Positions 1 through 15,704 of a DNA stretch of 64,000 nt are shown here, one piece after another. Numbering within the stretch: the first letter of the stretch is position 1; each line of letters opens with the position of its first letter. The notes below the pieces were generated by a model that had not been told where the DNA came from, ran no database searches, and worked only from the letters and a program-made list of their open reading frames with translations. The stretch comes from Gongronella butleri (taxonomy: Eukaryota; Mucoromycota; Mucoromycetes; Mucorales; Cunninghamellaceae), in contig JAIWZP010000070.1 of the NCBI GenBank assembly GCA_025201375.1, positions 62,001-126,000 on the forward strand, in the 5' to 3' direction. Position numbers and translations under genes: made by a program.

Positions 1-246
1 TGTTTCTTTGACAAGCTTGCCTATTTTCTTGGTTTCTCGCCGACGCGCGCACCCAATTCCATGGCATTACACAATTCCACACGCACATAAATCCGGATTA
101 GGCCTCCATCCACCCCCCAGACCTTGCCCTGACCGCATTGTCCATGAGAAAATGCAAAACAGGGAGCGCGGAGCGTGTTTTTTTTCGCGTTTTTGCATCC
201 CGACACTGCCCCTATTTTTTATGAGCCAACTTGTGGATCGGCACGT

Positions 247-1324
247 TTAATGATCATGACACGCCTCGTCGTCGTCGTCGTCGTCTTCATAATGATGTTT
301 GTGATGATGTGCGTCCGATGGCGGCGGAATGACCGAGATTTCTGTGCTGGACTTGATTGTAGACGAGGACAGACCCGGCAAATAAAACGGATCCTGGTTG
401 TTCTTGTAAGCATTGTTTTGTTTGGCGAGTTTCTCGTCAATTGCTTTGCGTACCAACGGGGTCTCGTGCTGAAAAGCGTCTTTGATGGCCTCCTTCAATG
501 CCTGGTGTCCGTATCCGTTGAGCAACCGGTCATCCATATCCGTTGGCACTATGCCGAATTTGTCTGCTTGATGAGCGCGGGGATCATTGAAAAAAAATTA
601 GGAATTCAATGCATTTGGAAGCGTGTTTCTTCATCTTTCGCTCTCTCTATTTCTTTTTTTTTTCGATGCTCTTATCATACTCTGCAAAGCATCGTCGCTG
701 CGCTGCAATTGATACATGACGTCGCTGATGCGCTTCATTTTGACGTCGTTCCAGTGCTTGCCAACCACCTTTTTGTTTAGGTACACGACAACTTTGCTCG
801 TTTTCAACTGCAATTGGAAAAAATGAGCCCTTGGCCTGCTTTTGTACTAGTTTTTTGCTACTTGTGGCTTACTTTGATCTTGTGCGCACCGGGATCCAAG
901 TCTGCAAATAGTTTTGTCAGCTTGAATTTGTAATTGTAGCCGCCATGATCCTTCTGTGTGGCAAAAAAATGCATGGAACAAAGATTAACCCCGTCTCCTT
1001 TTTTTCAAATGTTCTATCGTTACAATCAGCAGCTCAATACTCCTTGGCGCTAATGTCATCACACACTGATCGGTACTGAGCGTCTTGGCCTGGGGCAAAG
1101 GGATGTACAAACTGGAAAAAAAAACAAAAAGCATGTATGAACTTGACTTTTTACTCATTGTCCTGGTACATCTTGAGACTCAATACCATACATGACGTGC
1201 TTGTCCGATTGATCCCATCCATAATGAGACGTGATGAGGATCGTTTGCACTGTTTCTTGCTTTAAATCCCATTTTGTGAGACGATGCCATTGATGATGAT
1301 AAGATAGAAGCCTACCTTTTCCAT
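247..1324 (-). CDS. CacyBP/SIP-like protein (CS domain plus SGS-like tail)
   Basis: Six exons on the minus strand (1324-1316, 1259-1192, 1111-1024, 953-873, 807-681, 563-247) join in phase to 229 codons. The product carries the family signature YGWDQSDKHV followed by a CS-type beta-sandwich (LYIPLP, YNYKFKLTKLF, VVVYLNKK) and then an SGS-like helical stretch (HQALKEAIKDAF, RKAIDEKL). In animals CacyBP links E3 ligases (Siah, SCF) to substrates such as beta-catenin; that role is known for the family and only inferred here. Two features are odd: GWDQ lies only about 20 residues from the proposed start, so the N-terminal helical dimerisation region of the animal protein (about 70 residues) is missing or encoded in unresolved exons upstream, and the C-terminus ends in a His/Asp-rich tail. 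The last five exons are well supported; the start exon (MEK, then a 56-nt intron) is tentative. Confidence 0.75.
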
Positions 1325-2043
1325 GAGGAGGATCGTAAATGAAAGAAAAGAGATGAATAGACGTCTCGAAAGCTTTTTTCTGTCATGAGATACCCTTTTT
1401 TACGGTTACACCATGCAAATCACGGCGATCACCGACCATTTTGCCTTTTTTAGCGGTGCTTTCCAGCTTGTCGATTCACGACGAGAGACCCGCGATAAGC
1501 AAGCGAGTTGCAAAGCATCAAGAAACTAGCAAAACTCGGCAAAGCGGACCATCCGGGCTCTTTTGCTCTTACAAAGTACAGGTTTTGCAGAATATTGGTG
1601 TCAAGATCCTTACAACATTCAACTCAGTAACCAAAACAAGGCATAACAAAGCAATTTGCAACGATCCTGTGAAAATGCGTGGCCTGGCAAAGGAAGGTGG
1701 TGGCACTGGCTCGTGTGAAACGGCTTAAAATGCTAATTTGAAACTCCACGCGTTGGCCGCGGCGACGCGGTTTTGCCGCGTTAAAATCTCGTCATCCAGC
1801 CAATGCACCTAGTCATTCGCGCCTTTTTTTTTTTTTTTTAGCCATGGCGCCATTATTTTTCTTTTTTTAGACATCACACAATGAGCTCTTTCTCTTTCGC
1901 CATCACCGGGATTGCTTCATCTCACTCTCACGGCTATCTACAAACTAATTTCCTCGGCGCGGCATACGGTGGTATGTGCAGGTGGAATCCCATGCTATTT
2001 TATTTCGAGTGATTGCCAACGGGCGCTCAATCGCGCCAAAAAC
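1325..2043. other. Intergenic, no gene recognised
   Basis: This stretch holds the presumed 5' region of the CacyBP-like gene and the 3' region of the CipC-like gene, with T runs near 1826-1840. A short open minus-strand segment around 1400-1470 could be a missed N-terminal exon of the CacyBP-like gene, but no in-phase junction was found. Confidence 0.4.
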
Positions 2044-2428
2044 TTATTGATATTCTTGGTCATAATGGAGCTCAAGCTGCTCCTCGGCGTGGCGCTTGGC
2101 CTTTTGCTTGTCAATGAAGTCCAAGCCCTTGGTCTCGACGCTAAAAAGAGAAAAAAAACGAGCCAGTTAGGACGCGTTTTCATGCCAATTGAACGCATTA
2201 CAGCTTATCGAGAGCAGCACCGGCAAAACCAGCCAAGATCTCCTTAGCCTTGGCGTGGCTGACAGGCTTGCCCTCGCGCTCGAGGTGCTCGTTGTAGGCC
2301 TTGAGCGCCTCATAAGCCGCGGCACCGGCAATGGCCTCGTGCGTCAGCGAGCCCTTGTGCTCGTGGCTGGCATTGGTCACCTCCTCGTGCTGTTGGCCAA
2401 AGAAATCAGACAAACCCCTAAAAAACAA
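2044..2428 (-). CDS. CipC-like small protein (DUF3759 family)
   Basis: Two exons (2428-2202 and 2140-2044) join in phase to a 107-residue protein. The conserved core runs through EVTNASHEHKGSLTHEAIAG, AAYEALKAYNEHLEREGKP, SHAKAKEILAGFAGAALDKL and, across the intron, VETKGLDFIDKQKAK, the hallmark of fungal CipC proteins first seen as concanamycin-induced in Aspergillus. The biochemical role is unknown; family members are small, soluble and often stress-induced. The first residues MFFRG are uncertain because the DNA there (TTTTTAG then GG) also looks like a splice acceptor, so a further 5' exon may exist. The upstream side ends about 300 bp from the large inverted repeat. Confidence 0.85.
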
Positions 2429-2744
2429 GACGTGTCAGATACAGCGCAAGCGTTAAATCCACACTGATTCTTGAATCATGGCGTGCTTATAGCTTAGCAT
2501 ACATTTTTTTTTTCAGTAAAATGATAAAAAAACAAGAAAACAAAAAAAAAAAAGCGCAAGCACCCCCGTCTATTTATGCACGTTGTGAACTTCTTGGAGC
2601 GCACGCACCTGTTAAACATTGGCCCTGGAGGTACCCGGATCGTGGGTGACACATTACACAAAAGTTCCCAAAACAGGATGATCACCTTACAGTCGCGGAG
2701 CCCCCGCCCCCATTGGCAAATTGTGCCTGAGACGTGCGTGATTT

Positions 2745-4735
2745 GAATGGTCATTTGCGCCATTGTAAGCATTGCTCACTTGTACTATAGCCGTGACCAG
2801 AGACAAATGCCTGACAACAGGCATGAAAAAATTAAAATTGTATTTTGCACAGCCTTTTATTAGACATTCGTTCCAGATTCAAATACAGCGAGCAATTCAC
2901 GCCATTTGCTTTACATTTGCTGCTTACTGCGCACCGGTGCAACTGTGCGATGATTTGAAAATGATAAATTGCTCGTAAAAGACCTTTTTCTGCCATTGCT
3001 TTTTGTACACTTGGTCTACACTGGCATTTGAGGGCTGCTTTGGTGCACACGGTCCGGGACCATCTGCAGGGTTGATTTTACGGGCTGTTCAATAGTAAAA
3101 TATCGACCAAATCGCGCTTTGTAAAATATAGAATTTTGTGAATGGCATTTAAGTGGGGGCAATTTGAAATTTGCGATGTCGAGGCATGGCTGTGTGTGGC
3201 AGCATCAGCGCCAATGGAGTCACCTGTTTTTGTCTCTTGAGCGTGTCCGATTGGTGAGCAATCGCGAAATTTCGCTATTTACAAGAATTTTCACTTGTTC
3301 TTGACATTCCTTAATTCAATCAGTTTGAAACTTGGTTAACTGCACCAACGGAATTTGCTCCTTATCTTTGTTGCTTGCAATAAAGCGCTCAAACACAATA
3401 CACCGTGTAATTTTAAAAAAATACAAATTAATGTTGGCTATTTGCATTTTGTGGGCGTTTGTACGACTCAATCCTTTGCAAAACAAGTTCACGGTATTTC
3501 ACGCGTTGCAGGCTACAAATATGCTGCTTGAAGCAAAGTGCTTCAGTGCCCTGGAAAAAGTTACATCAAAAGTACATCTTGAACATCTCAATTTTGCATA
3601 TTTTGTGGACTTGCCATGATCCAAATCTTTTCAAACCTGGATTAAAACAAAGAGTGCATTTTCATGAACATGTTATATCTTTAATTGATGTGCTGACATA
3701 CGTATATCAATATTTTTAAATAAAAGAACGTGTAATTTGAACCTTTTGTTGCATATTAAAGCATTGTTCCAAACATTTTAGTACCTCACTGAAAGATTAA
3801 AAAATGTACTTAAAAGTGCGCTCTTTGTTCTAATCCAGGTTCGAAAGGATTTAGATCATGGGAAGCACACAAAGCATGCAAAATTGAGATGATCAAACCT
3901 TACTATTGATGTAATTATTTTGGACGGCACTGTAAGACTATGCTCCAAGCAGCATATTTGTAGCCCGTAACGCGTGCAATGCCATGAACTTGTTTTGCAA
4001 AGGATTGAGACGTACAAACGCCCACAAAATGCAAATAGCCAAAATTAATTTGTATTTCTTTAAAAAAAACACTTCGTGCCATTTCCGAGCGCTTTGGTGG
4101 AAGCAACAAAGTCGGAGCAGGTTGACCCCGTGACGTTGACCAAGTTTTAAGCCGATTAAATCACGGGATGCCGAGGTGGAGCAATATTTCTTGGAAATCG
4201 CTCAATTTCGTGATTTCTCGCCGATCAGACGATCTCTGGAGACAAAAACAAGTGGCTCCATTAGCGCTGATGCTGCCGCACACAGCCATGCCTTCATATT
4301 GCGAGTTTCAAAATTGCCCCCACTTAAATGCCATTCACAGAATTCTATATTTTACAAAGCGCGATTTGGTCGATATTTTACTATTGAACAGCCCGTAAAA
4401 TCAACCCTGCAGATGGTCCCGGACCGTGTGCACCAAAGCAGCCCTCAAATGCCAGTGTAGACCAAGTGTACAAAAAGCAATGGCAGAAAAAGGTCTTTTA
4501 CGAGCAATTTATCATTTTCAAATCATCGCACGGTTGCACCGGTGCGCAGTAAGCAGCAAATGTAAAGCAAATGGCGTGGATTGTCCGCTGCATTTGAATC
4601 TGCAACAAATGTCTAATATAAAAGCTGTGCAAAATGCAATTTTAGTTTTCCATACCTGTTGTCAGGCATCTGTCTCTGGTCACGGCTAAGGCACAAGTGA
4701 GCAATGCTTACAATGGTTAAAATGACCATTCGGGA
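2745..4735. repeat. Large imperfect palindrome / foldback element, copy P1
   Basis: The left half read in reverse complement matches the right half almost end to end: 2745-2860 pairs with about 4625-4735, 3000-3060 with 4420-4480, 3139-3155 with 4323-4339, 3425-3535 with 3950-4060, and 3560-3660 with about 3800-3900. The centre is near 3740 and each arm is about 1 kb. The arms contain short open frames with near-identical translations (starting MCTKAALKCQCRPSVQKAMA at 3050 minus and 4426 plus), which simply reflects the duplication. No transposase or reverse transcriptase is visible. The core word CTTAAATGCCATTCACA in each arm recurs in two other elements of this window, so it is a dispersed non-autonomous family. 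Confidence 0.8.
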
Positions 4736-5295
4736 CGCCGTAAACCTGCTTTGCAAAAGATTGAGTTGTACTAGCACCCATAAAGTACAAATAGTCAAAA
4801 CTTATTTGTATTTCTTATTAATTAAAAAAAGCACTATTATTGTTTCTGAGCTCTTTGGTGCAAGCAACGAAGATAAAGAGCGCATTGGTTCGGTGCGGTT
4901 GACCAAGTTTCAAACTGATTCAATCACGAACTGATGCGAACAAGCGAAATTTCTTGAAAATCGAGAAATTGAGCGACTACTCGCCGACCAGACACGCTTA
5001 AGAGACAAAAGCAAGTGGATCCATCGGCACGGATGCTGCCGCACACAACCATACCTCGATACTGCAAGTTTCAAAATTGCCCCCGCTTAAATGCCATTCA
5101 CAGAATTCTATGTTTTACAAAGCGCGATTTGGTCCTTTTTTCACTATTAAGCAGTCCTTGAAATTTACCTTGCAAATGATTCCAGGCCATGTACACCCAA
5201 GCAGCCCTCAAAATCCGATGTAGGCCAAATGTACCAAAATAATGGCAGAAAAGGGATTTTTCCGCGCAATTTACTCATTTTTAATGTTTTATTTA
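4736..5295. repeat. Third, directly repeated arm of element P1
   Basis: The segment 4740-5280 repeats the inner right arm of P1 (about 3995-4520) in the same orientation: shared landmarks are TTTGCAAAAGATTGAG, GTTGACCAAGTTT, GATGCTGCCGCACACA, GCTTAAATGCCATTCACAG and ACAAAGCGCGATTTGGT in the same order and spacing. It is more diverged than the two palindrome arms are from each other. It ends about 15-25 bp before the stop codon of the F-box gene. Confidence 0.75.
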
Positions 5296-5308
5296 ATAAT
5301 GAGGAAAA

Positions 5309-6946
5309 TTAAGATGATGGCAATTGAAAACGGACCTTTAGGTGGTTAATATTGTCGCACACAACCACCATAATGAGCATCTTTTGCTTTGGATTGTGAG
5401 AAATTGGATGCCGCCGCCTTAACTCTTCGCGTGTCTGGCCAAGTTTTAGCTTGACCTCGTTGAACACGGGAAGAAGATCATGAGCGGGCCCATAACAGAC
5501 GCGTTTTTGGACCTGGACCTTCATTTGCCGCGTGCCAGAATCGTTACGAGCGGTGGTGTCGCCATAGCTATAGAGGGTGCAAGGCGTACGACGGTTTTCG
5601 TTTGATTCGACCAAAAGGACGGCTTTGTAGCCTTGCAGCATGCTGTCCACGGATTGCTTTGCAAGCCCCATTTCGCATGTCGGCAGAATTAACTTGCACG
5701 AATCAAGAGAGTGACGTGGCAAAATGAGCCAAGAAATGTAAACATCGTCGCGACTGTCAGCCCAGCCCTGAATGGCGCACAATTGCATCTGCATGGGTTG
5801 CGACAAAGCGCAACTTCTGAAATGTGGCACTCCAAACGTTTCTGTCATTGGCAAGCCGCTCAATGTCAAGCGTCGCAGGCCTGTGCACGCTGCGGGCAAG
5901 CCCCATAGAAATTGGCCTGGGATGTATTTGATCATGGTTCCCTTCAGCGTCAATGACGTGAGATTGGGCGGGCCTGACGCGCGCAATGCATGGTGCTTTT
6001 GAATGTTTAGCATAAAATTCCAAGAATCCGAATTTTGATAGTGCAAAACGGAGACTGGAAGTCTTTGAAAGACGGGATCATACTCGAGTCGCTGGACATT
6101 GGGCATTTTCCATGCAAGCAGCAAATAGAGAAAGTAGCTCTGGATTGGATCGAGATAGACGCGAAGGCTGCAGCGTGTCAGATGCGTGAATTCAGCAGAA
6201 AGAATGGTATTATGTTCGTTATCGTCGTTGCGCAGCATGCGGGCGAGCTCCATCCTTATGTCGAGCGCGTCATCCATTGGTGGTGGCGTCAATTGCTCTG
6301 CATTGCTCTCTTGCTTGCGCTGGAATCGCCGAACAGCAGCTTCATTTCGAGAGGCGGCGATACTACAAGCAAGATCCGTTAAACGTGGGCAATAAGTTGC
6401 CACGCGAGATAGATCGTTGAAGTGGATAATGCAGTGAGCCACGTCCAGTTTCGTCAATGTGCCCATGCTGGGTACAATATTGTGCAATTGCCCAAAGTTT
6501 AGCGCCAAACAGCGGAGAAAATCGAGAGGGGCACAATGGTTAATAAAGGTGACCCATGATTTGAGAGGATAAAGACCGTTGTCCGTGCCCGTGCTGGCAA
6601 GCTGAACGCCCGATATTCTAGGGAACATCTGAGGCAGCTCGGCTAGACAATGAAGACGAGCGATATCATTGACATCATTGGTGACAATGACACCCTGTAC
6701 GAGATTGTGCGCTTTTCGGGATGTAGCGGCCAATGGTCTTTGCAAAACAATGGCTGGATCGCTGTTTTTCAGGCGGAATGGCCACAATTGGTTCGCGTCC
6801 ACAGACACACGGAGCGTGTGGAACAGCCACGTGCACGCGGCATCGCCTAATCTGCTGTGGACAAGGCGGACCTGTCTCAAATCAACGCGATTTACATTTT
6901 GAAAGATGAGCCGAAGCAGCTCCTCAGGTAATGTCGTGAGATTCAT
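5309..6946 (-). CDS. F-box protein, LRR-like, 545 aa
   Basis: A single uninterrupted frame of 545 residues. The first about 45 residues form an F-box (LTTLPEELLRLIFQNVNR, then VRLVHSRLGDAACTWLFHTL), which in eukaryotes binds Skp1 and places the protein in an SCF ubiquitin ligase. The remainder has irregular leucine-rich segments (LDFLRCLALNFGQLHNIVP, LTKLDVAHC, LRRLTLSGLPM) typical of fungal F-box/LRR-like proteins; the substrate is unknown. Absence of introns is unusual next to its intron-rich neighbours but common for fungal F-box genes. The reading frame ends just inside the repeat boundary at 5295, so its 3' UTR must lie in repeat DNA. The start is the first ATG and fits the usual position of an N-terminal F-box. 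Confidence 0.8.
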   Translation of the reverse strand: MNLTTLPEELLRLIFQNVNRVDLRQVRLVHSRLGDAACTWLFHTLRVSVDANQLWPFRLKNSDPAIVLQRPLAATSRKAHNLVQGVIVTNDVNDIARLHCLAELPQMFPRISGVQLASTGTDNGLYPLKSWVTFINHCAPLDFLRCLALNFGQLHNIVPSMGTLTKLDVAHCIIHFNDLSRVATYCPRLTDLACSIAASRNEAAVRRFQRKQESNAEQLTPPPMDDALDIRMELARMLRNDDNEHNTILSAEFTHLTRCSLRVYLDPIQSYFLYLLLAWKMPNVQRLEYDPVFQRLPVSVLHYQNSDSWNFMLNIQKHHALRASGPPNLTSLTLKGTMIKYIPGQFLWGLPAACTGLRRLTLSGLPMTETFGVPHFRSCALSQPMQMQLCAIQGWADSRDDVYISWLILPRHSLDSCKLILPTCEMGLAKQSVDSMLQGYKAVLLVESNENRRTPCTLYSYGDTTARNDSGTRQMKVQVQKRVCYGPAHDLLPVFNEVKLKLGQTREELRRRHPISHNPKQKMLIMVVVCDNINHLKVRFQLPSS

Positions 6947-7162
6947 GGAAATTTAGGAAGATCAACAAAAAGAAAGACACCAAAAAAGAAAAAAAAAGAA
7001 CGAAGAAAAGAAAATAATCCACTGTTGATCCATTGAGGCACCAATTGCGCACATGATCGGCACTGACTGCGCGCAATTAGATTGGCGAGGGCTTGGACGT
7101 ACCAAAATTGGGTGGCGCAGAGAGATTGTCCCATCATTTTTATTACATTTTTCCCGCACATG

Positions 7163-9943
<2,781 letters not shown>

Positions 9944-10369
9944 ATCAGGTCAAAGGTGAAAGAGACAAAGCGAGAGGCAAGGGCTGGGTATTCTGAAAAA
10001 TGAAAAAAAATGCAATGAAAAAGCGAAAAAACAAAAGAGCAAAAGGAGAAGAGGTCCCAAAAATAAACAAAACAGAGGAAAGAGGGAAGAGGGCAAGTAA
10101 GAAAAAAAAAAAAAAAAGGCACGCCATGCGGGCGGGGTTCATTCACCAACCATCGCTTGCCTTTTATGGCCCATGTCCCACCGTGCATTGCGAAAACAAT
10201 GCTCCAAAAAAAAAAAGTAAAAAAAAAAAAAAACGAAAAAAGACAATGAAAAAAAAAACGCGACACGGTTGTTTTTGATTCATAATTGACTATTACAAGC
10301 TTATCTATTTAGCAAAAAAGGAGAGGAGAAAAGAGTGGGAGAGAGGGAAAAAGGTTGAAAAAGATTTGT
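9944..10369. other. Intergenic, A-rich on plus strand
   Basis: This is the 5' region of the disordered coiled-coil gene and the 3' region of ATP2. It consists largely of A-rich runs (for example 10108-10117 and 10206-10258). No coding potential beyond low-complexity Lys-rich frames was seen. Confidence 0.5.
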
Positions 10370-12335
<1,966 letters not shown>

Positions 12336-12595
12336 AGTTGCTAGGAAACGAAAAAAAGAAAAGAAAAAGGGAAGGAAAAACAAAAGGTCGGGGTGCGACC
12401 CCCCTCTCTCAAATACAAAATTGGCGAAAGCAGTCCACCGAACCTCTCTGCTCTCTCATTGGCCATTTGAATCGGGGCTGGAAACTGGCTGCGGGCAGGT
12501 CATGTCAGAAAATGTGCCCCCTTTTTTTTCTCTTTTTTTTTTTTTTTTCTTACTTGACCCTTCCACATTCTTTTTTTTTTTCATGCACCCTCAAA
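12336..12595. promoter_or_regulatory. Divergent promoter region ATP2 / C2H2 gene
   Basis: 260 bp separate the start of ATP2 (minus) from the start of the C2H2 gene (plus). On the minus strand a CCAAT box lies at 12462-12458. On the plus side two T runs (about 12533-12549 and 12571-12581) sit just before the C2H2 start, a pattern repeated upstream of several other starts in this window. Confidence 0.5.
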
Positions 12596-15500
12596 ATGTC
12601 CCACTCAACGACTCCAAAGAACCCCCGTGAAGGTAAGACTTTTCTTCTAGATAGCCGCACCAGGGACCTCATTTATTTTTCTTTTGTTCTCGTTTCTGCA
12701 GAAGACAAGCGCGTCAGCTATGGCAAGTGCACCCGCGACGCGTCCTCCTCGCTCCGAAAACATGAAAAATGCGTCTTAAAATGACAAAAGACAACTTTGC
12801 TCACGCTCATTTTCTCTGTTTTTCTTGTTACTAGCCCGCGGCTCGCAGTCCAACCCTATTGTTTTGGGCAAGCGATTGTCGCTCCGTCGGAAGCCGCTGC
12901 CACCGCAAACATCATACGTGACGGCCAGCTCGAGTGGCCCGGAAACCCCAAGCTTCTTTGATGACCAAGGTGCGAGTGCCCTGGTATTTTTTTTTTTGAG
13001 CAAGATTGTTCGTGCTGACACTTTCTCTTTTTCTTCCCTTTTGTCTTGCATGCAGCGCCACCGACCAGGATGATCCGCGGTGCAGCCGTATTGGACGAAA
13101 GCATGTTGCCATATTCCGCTATCAAGCCGTGTGCCGAGCCAGTGGCCAAGGCAGAATTGCACGACATCATTGATTTGACAGAATCAGGTACAAATGACCC
13201 ATTTTTTTTTCGCGAGATTCTATGGCTCACCTCCACCCCCCATTTATTTTTGGACGTGCAGATGGCGATTTGGAAAATGAAGCCAAGCAAAGCGTGTTGA
13301 TCAATGACGAGGTGCAGGACAAGGACGCCGAGTACAACAGCTTGGAAGAGGAAGGCAGCGATTGGTCCGACGATCGCAGCTCGACGGAAGAAAGTGATTC
13401 GTCCGAGGAGGACATCAGCACCCTGGACGTAATGGCTGGCGACGATTCAGCCGAGGATGCAGCCGAGGCTGAGAACTCGTCCGCGCGACGCAATGCGCTT
13501 CCCCTTGGTTATACGCGACTAGAAAGACCTCGAAAGGGCTACTTCTTTGGCCAATACGTCGGCGACGGCTTCCACACGAGGTATGGCGGCATGGGCTTTG
13601 GCTTGAAGAGCAGCTCCGTCCTGGAGTTGAAGAATCTCGCCGACACGGCCGGTGTGCGCGACGTGATCATCAAGTAAGGCAGTTCTCTAAGCTTTTTGTG
13701 GCCATTTCTCATGCTCATTGTACTTTTTTTTTTTATTTAGAATGTACGCAGGACAGCCAACTACCAAATACGGTGGCGCAACAAGTGCGCACTGCCGCTG
13801 GGACCACAAAAATGCCGCCGCAGCGCGGGAATGGATGAGTACAGGTTTCCCGTCATCAAAGCGCCTTAATACAGTCATCTATGTTCTTATTGTATTTTGG
13901 CGAAAATACAAAGGAAAGCTTGTGATCTTGGTGTGCCTCGTCCTTGGCCTGGTGGCGGCCGATGGCTGCGTTGCTTGGTCACCCCGCTGCTTTGACCCCG
14001 ACGACGAAGGCACGACAGCGCTCGACGCCGTCATCATTACAGCCAGAGACAAGTTGATTTTGCCATGGCTTTTGAAGGAGTGGATGTCGTTTGGCGGATG
14101 TGGCGAGGTACACGAAGCAAAGCGACAAAACGGCAAAGTGTACTATGAATTGCGCTTCCCTGGAGGCGATCACGGCAACCTGGACTTGTGGCGCAAGGGC
14201 CTCGAGGCACTCGAACAAGATGATTGCCCATTGGCGCCGAGGATTCAACTTTTGCGTGCTTTTGTGTGGCATACCCGCGTCCCATTCCAAGTTCTATCGC
14301 CCAAGGCCGTGCGCATCCAATATCTTGACCTATTGGCCGGAAAAAATGACATTGTGTCGAAAGCGATTGCACAGTAAGAAAAAAAAAAAGAGAGAAAATA
14401 AAGGGGCTGATCGCGTTTTTGTTCCAGGGACTTGATGGAAATGAACCTGTTCGAGGTCAACGATTTCATGCGAGCCGCCGATGCGCCAGAGCTTACAAAG
14501 ATCAAGGACTTGGTCTTGGAAAAATTCATCACCGCTCTCAAGGACAGCCAAAACCCCCTGTTGCACATGTACATCGACAATTGCCACAATCGTGGCCAAC
14601 AAGGCGAACCGCACAACGATACAAAGAAGGTAAATACAAGTTCCGCATAGCCATCGCCTCCAAGTCAGACTCACCCGCCCGCCTCTTCATCTTCCTTTTT
14701 TTCTTTGTTTTTCAGGCCGGTTTCAAATGCGATTACGAGCAATGCGGCAAAATCCTGAGTCGCCGGATGGACCTTGAGCGACACAAAGCCACCAAACACA
14801 ATATCGTAAGTGAGGACTGCGCCGGCTACAAAAGGGACTAAGTTTTATTTTCAGATTGGCAAGAATTACGAGTGCGGCGAAAAATATTGTGACAAGCACT
14901 TTACCAACAAAGCTGCTTACGATACCCATCTGCACTACGTCCACAGCGACAAGGTGAGACCGCCTGTTTTGGGTGGTGAGTGTGACAGCTTTCAAATGGA
15001 TTGACTTTTCTTTTTTATCTTTACAACAGCGCGGCCGCAAGAAATGCACAGCAGCTGACGATTGCACAAGCTACTTCAATAGTGCGCACGATCTGCGATT
15101 GCATATTGCCCAATGGCACATGAAGCTGGTATACCAGGAAAAGGGTGAGCTTTTGCATCATGCGCCCTCACACGCATTTTCGTTAAATTTGTGTAGATCC
15201 CTTGCGAAAATCGAGGCTGCTTCGTCGCAAGTGAGACACTGGAGGACCACATGCGACATCTTGATCCCCATGAGAAGAACAAGTTCCCAAAAATATCCTT
15301 GTATGAAAAAATACAATACAACGACGAGGTAAGTTGCACGGAGCATATTATGCCGCGTGCCAATCTCACGCATTTTTTTCTTTTTTGCAACAAGACAAAG
15401 GAATACATGTGTCCTCACGATTCATGCAGCACGACGGTGAAAGACAAAGGCAACATTTACCCCCACTATAAGCGCCATCATTGTCCCTACGTAAAGCCAT

Positions 15501-15640
15501 CATGCACGCAAAAGGATCATCTGATGATTTACTCACTTGTTTTGCTTTTTTTTTAGTATTACATGTGCAAAAAATGCAAAAAGTTGTTCAACAAGATGGC
15601 CGACCTCGATCAACATTTGCTGCAGGATCATCCCAATTGA
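12596..15640 (+). CDS. Six-finger C2H2 zinc-finger protein, 723 aa
   Basis: Thirteen exons join in phase to 723 residues: 12596-12632, 12702-12722, 12835-12969, 13056-13187, 13262-13673, 13741-14373, 14428-14629, 14716-14805, 14855-14953, 15030-15128, 15197-15328, 15395-15490, 15557-15640. The N-terminal third is basic then strongly acidic and Ser/Asp/Glu-rich; the middle is an unrecognised globular region. The C-terminal 200 residues hold six C2H2-type fingers, roughly one per exon (cysteine pairs in FKCDYEQCGK, YECGEKYC, KKCTAADDC, IPCENRGC, YMCPHDSC, YMCKKCKK, each followed by H-x3-5-H or a variant). This predicts a nucleic-acid-binding regulator; targets are unknown. Intron 2 only splices in phase with a GC donor (GCAAGT at 12723), leaving a 21-nt exon 2. 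In exon 6 an optional 77-nt segment (from about 13838) could be an intron; if read, it gives a hydrophobic stretch. An AATAAA follows at 15699. Confidence 0.75.
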
Positions 15641-15698
15641 GGCATTTCTTTTTTTCCCTTGTTAGTGCTGCTTTCTTCACATCCTCTTGTACCTGATC

Positions 15699-15704
15699 AA
15701 TAAA
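15699..15704 (+). terminator. Polyadenylation signal AATAAA of the C2H2 gene
   Basis: AATAAA lies 59 nt after the TGA stop at 15638-15640 and is followed by an A-rich stretch. Confidence 0.6.

Noticed and set aside
2832..3050. Matching small ORFs in both arms of P1 as a conserved peptide gene
   Set aside because: Their similarity follows from the inverted DNA repeat; there is no excess of synonymous change to suggest a protein.
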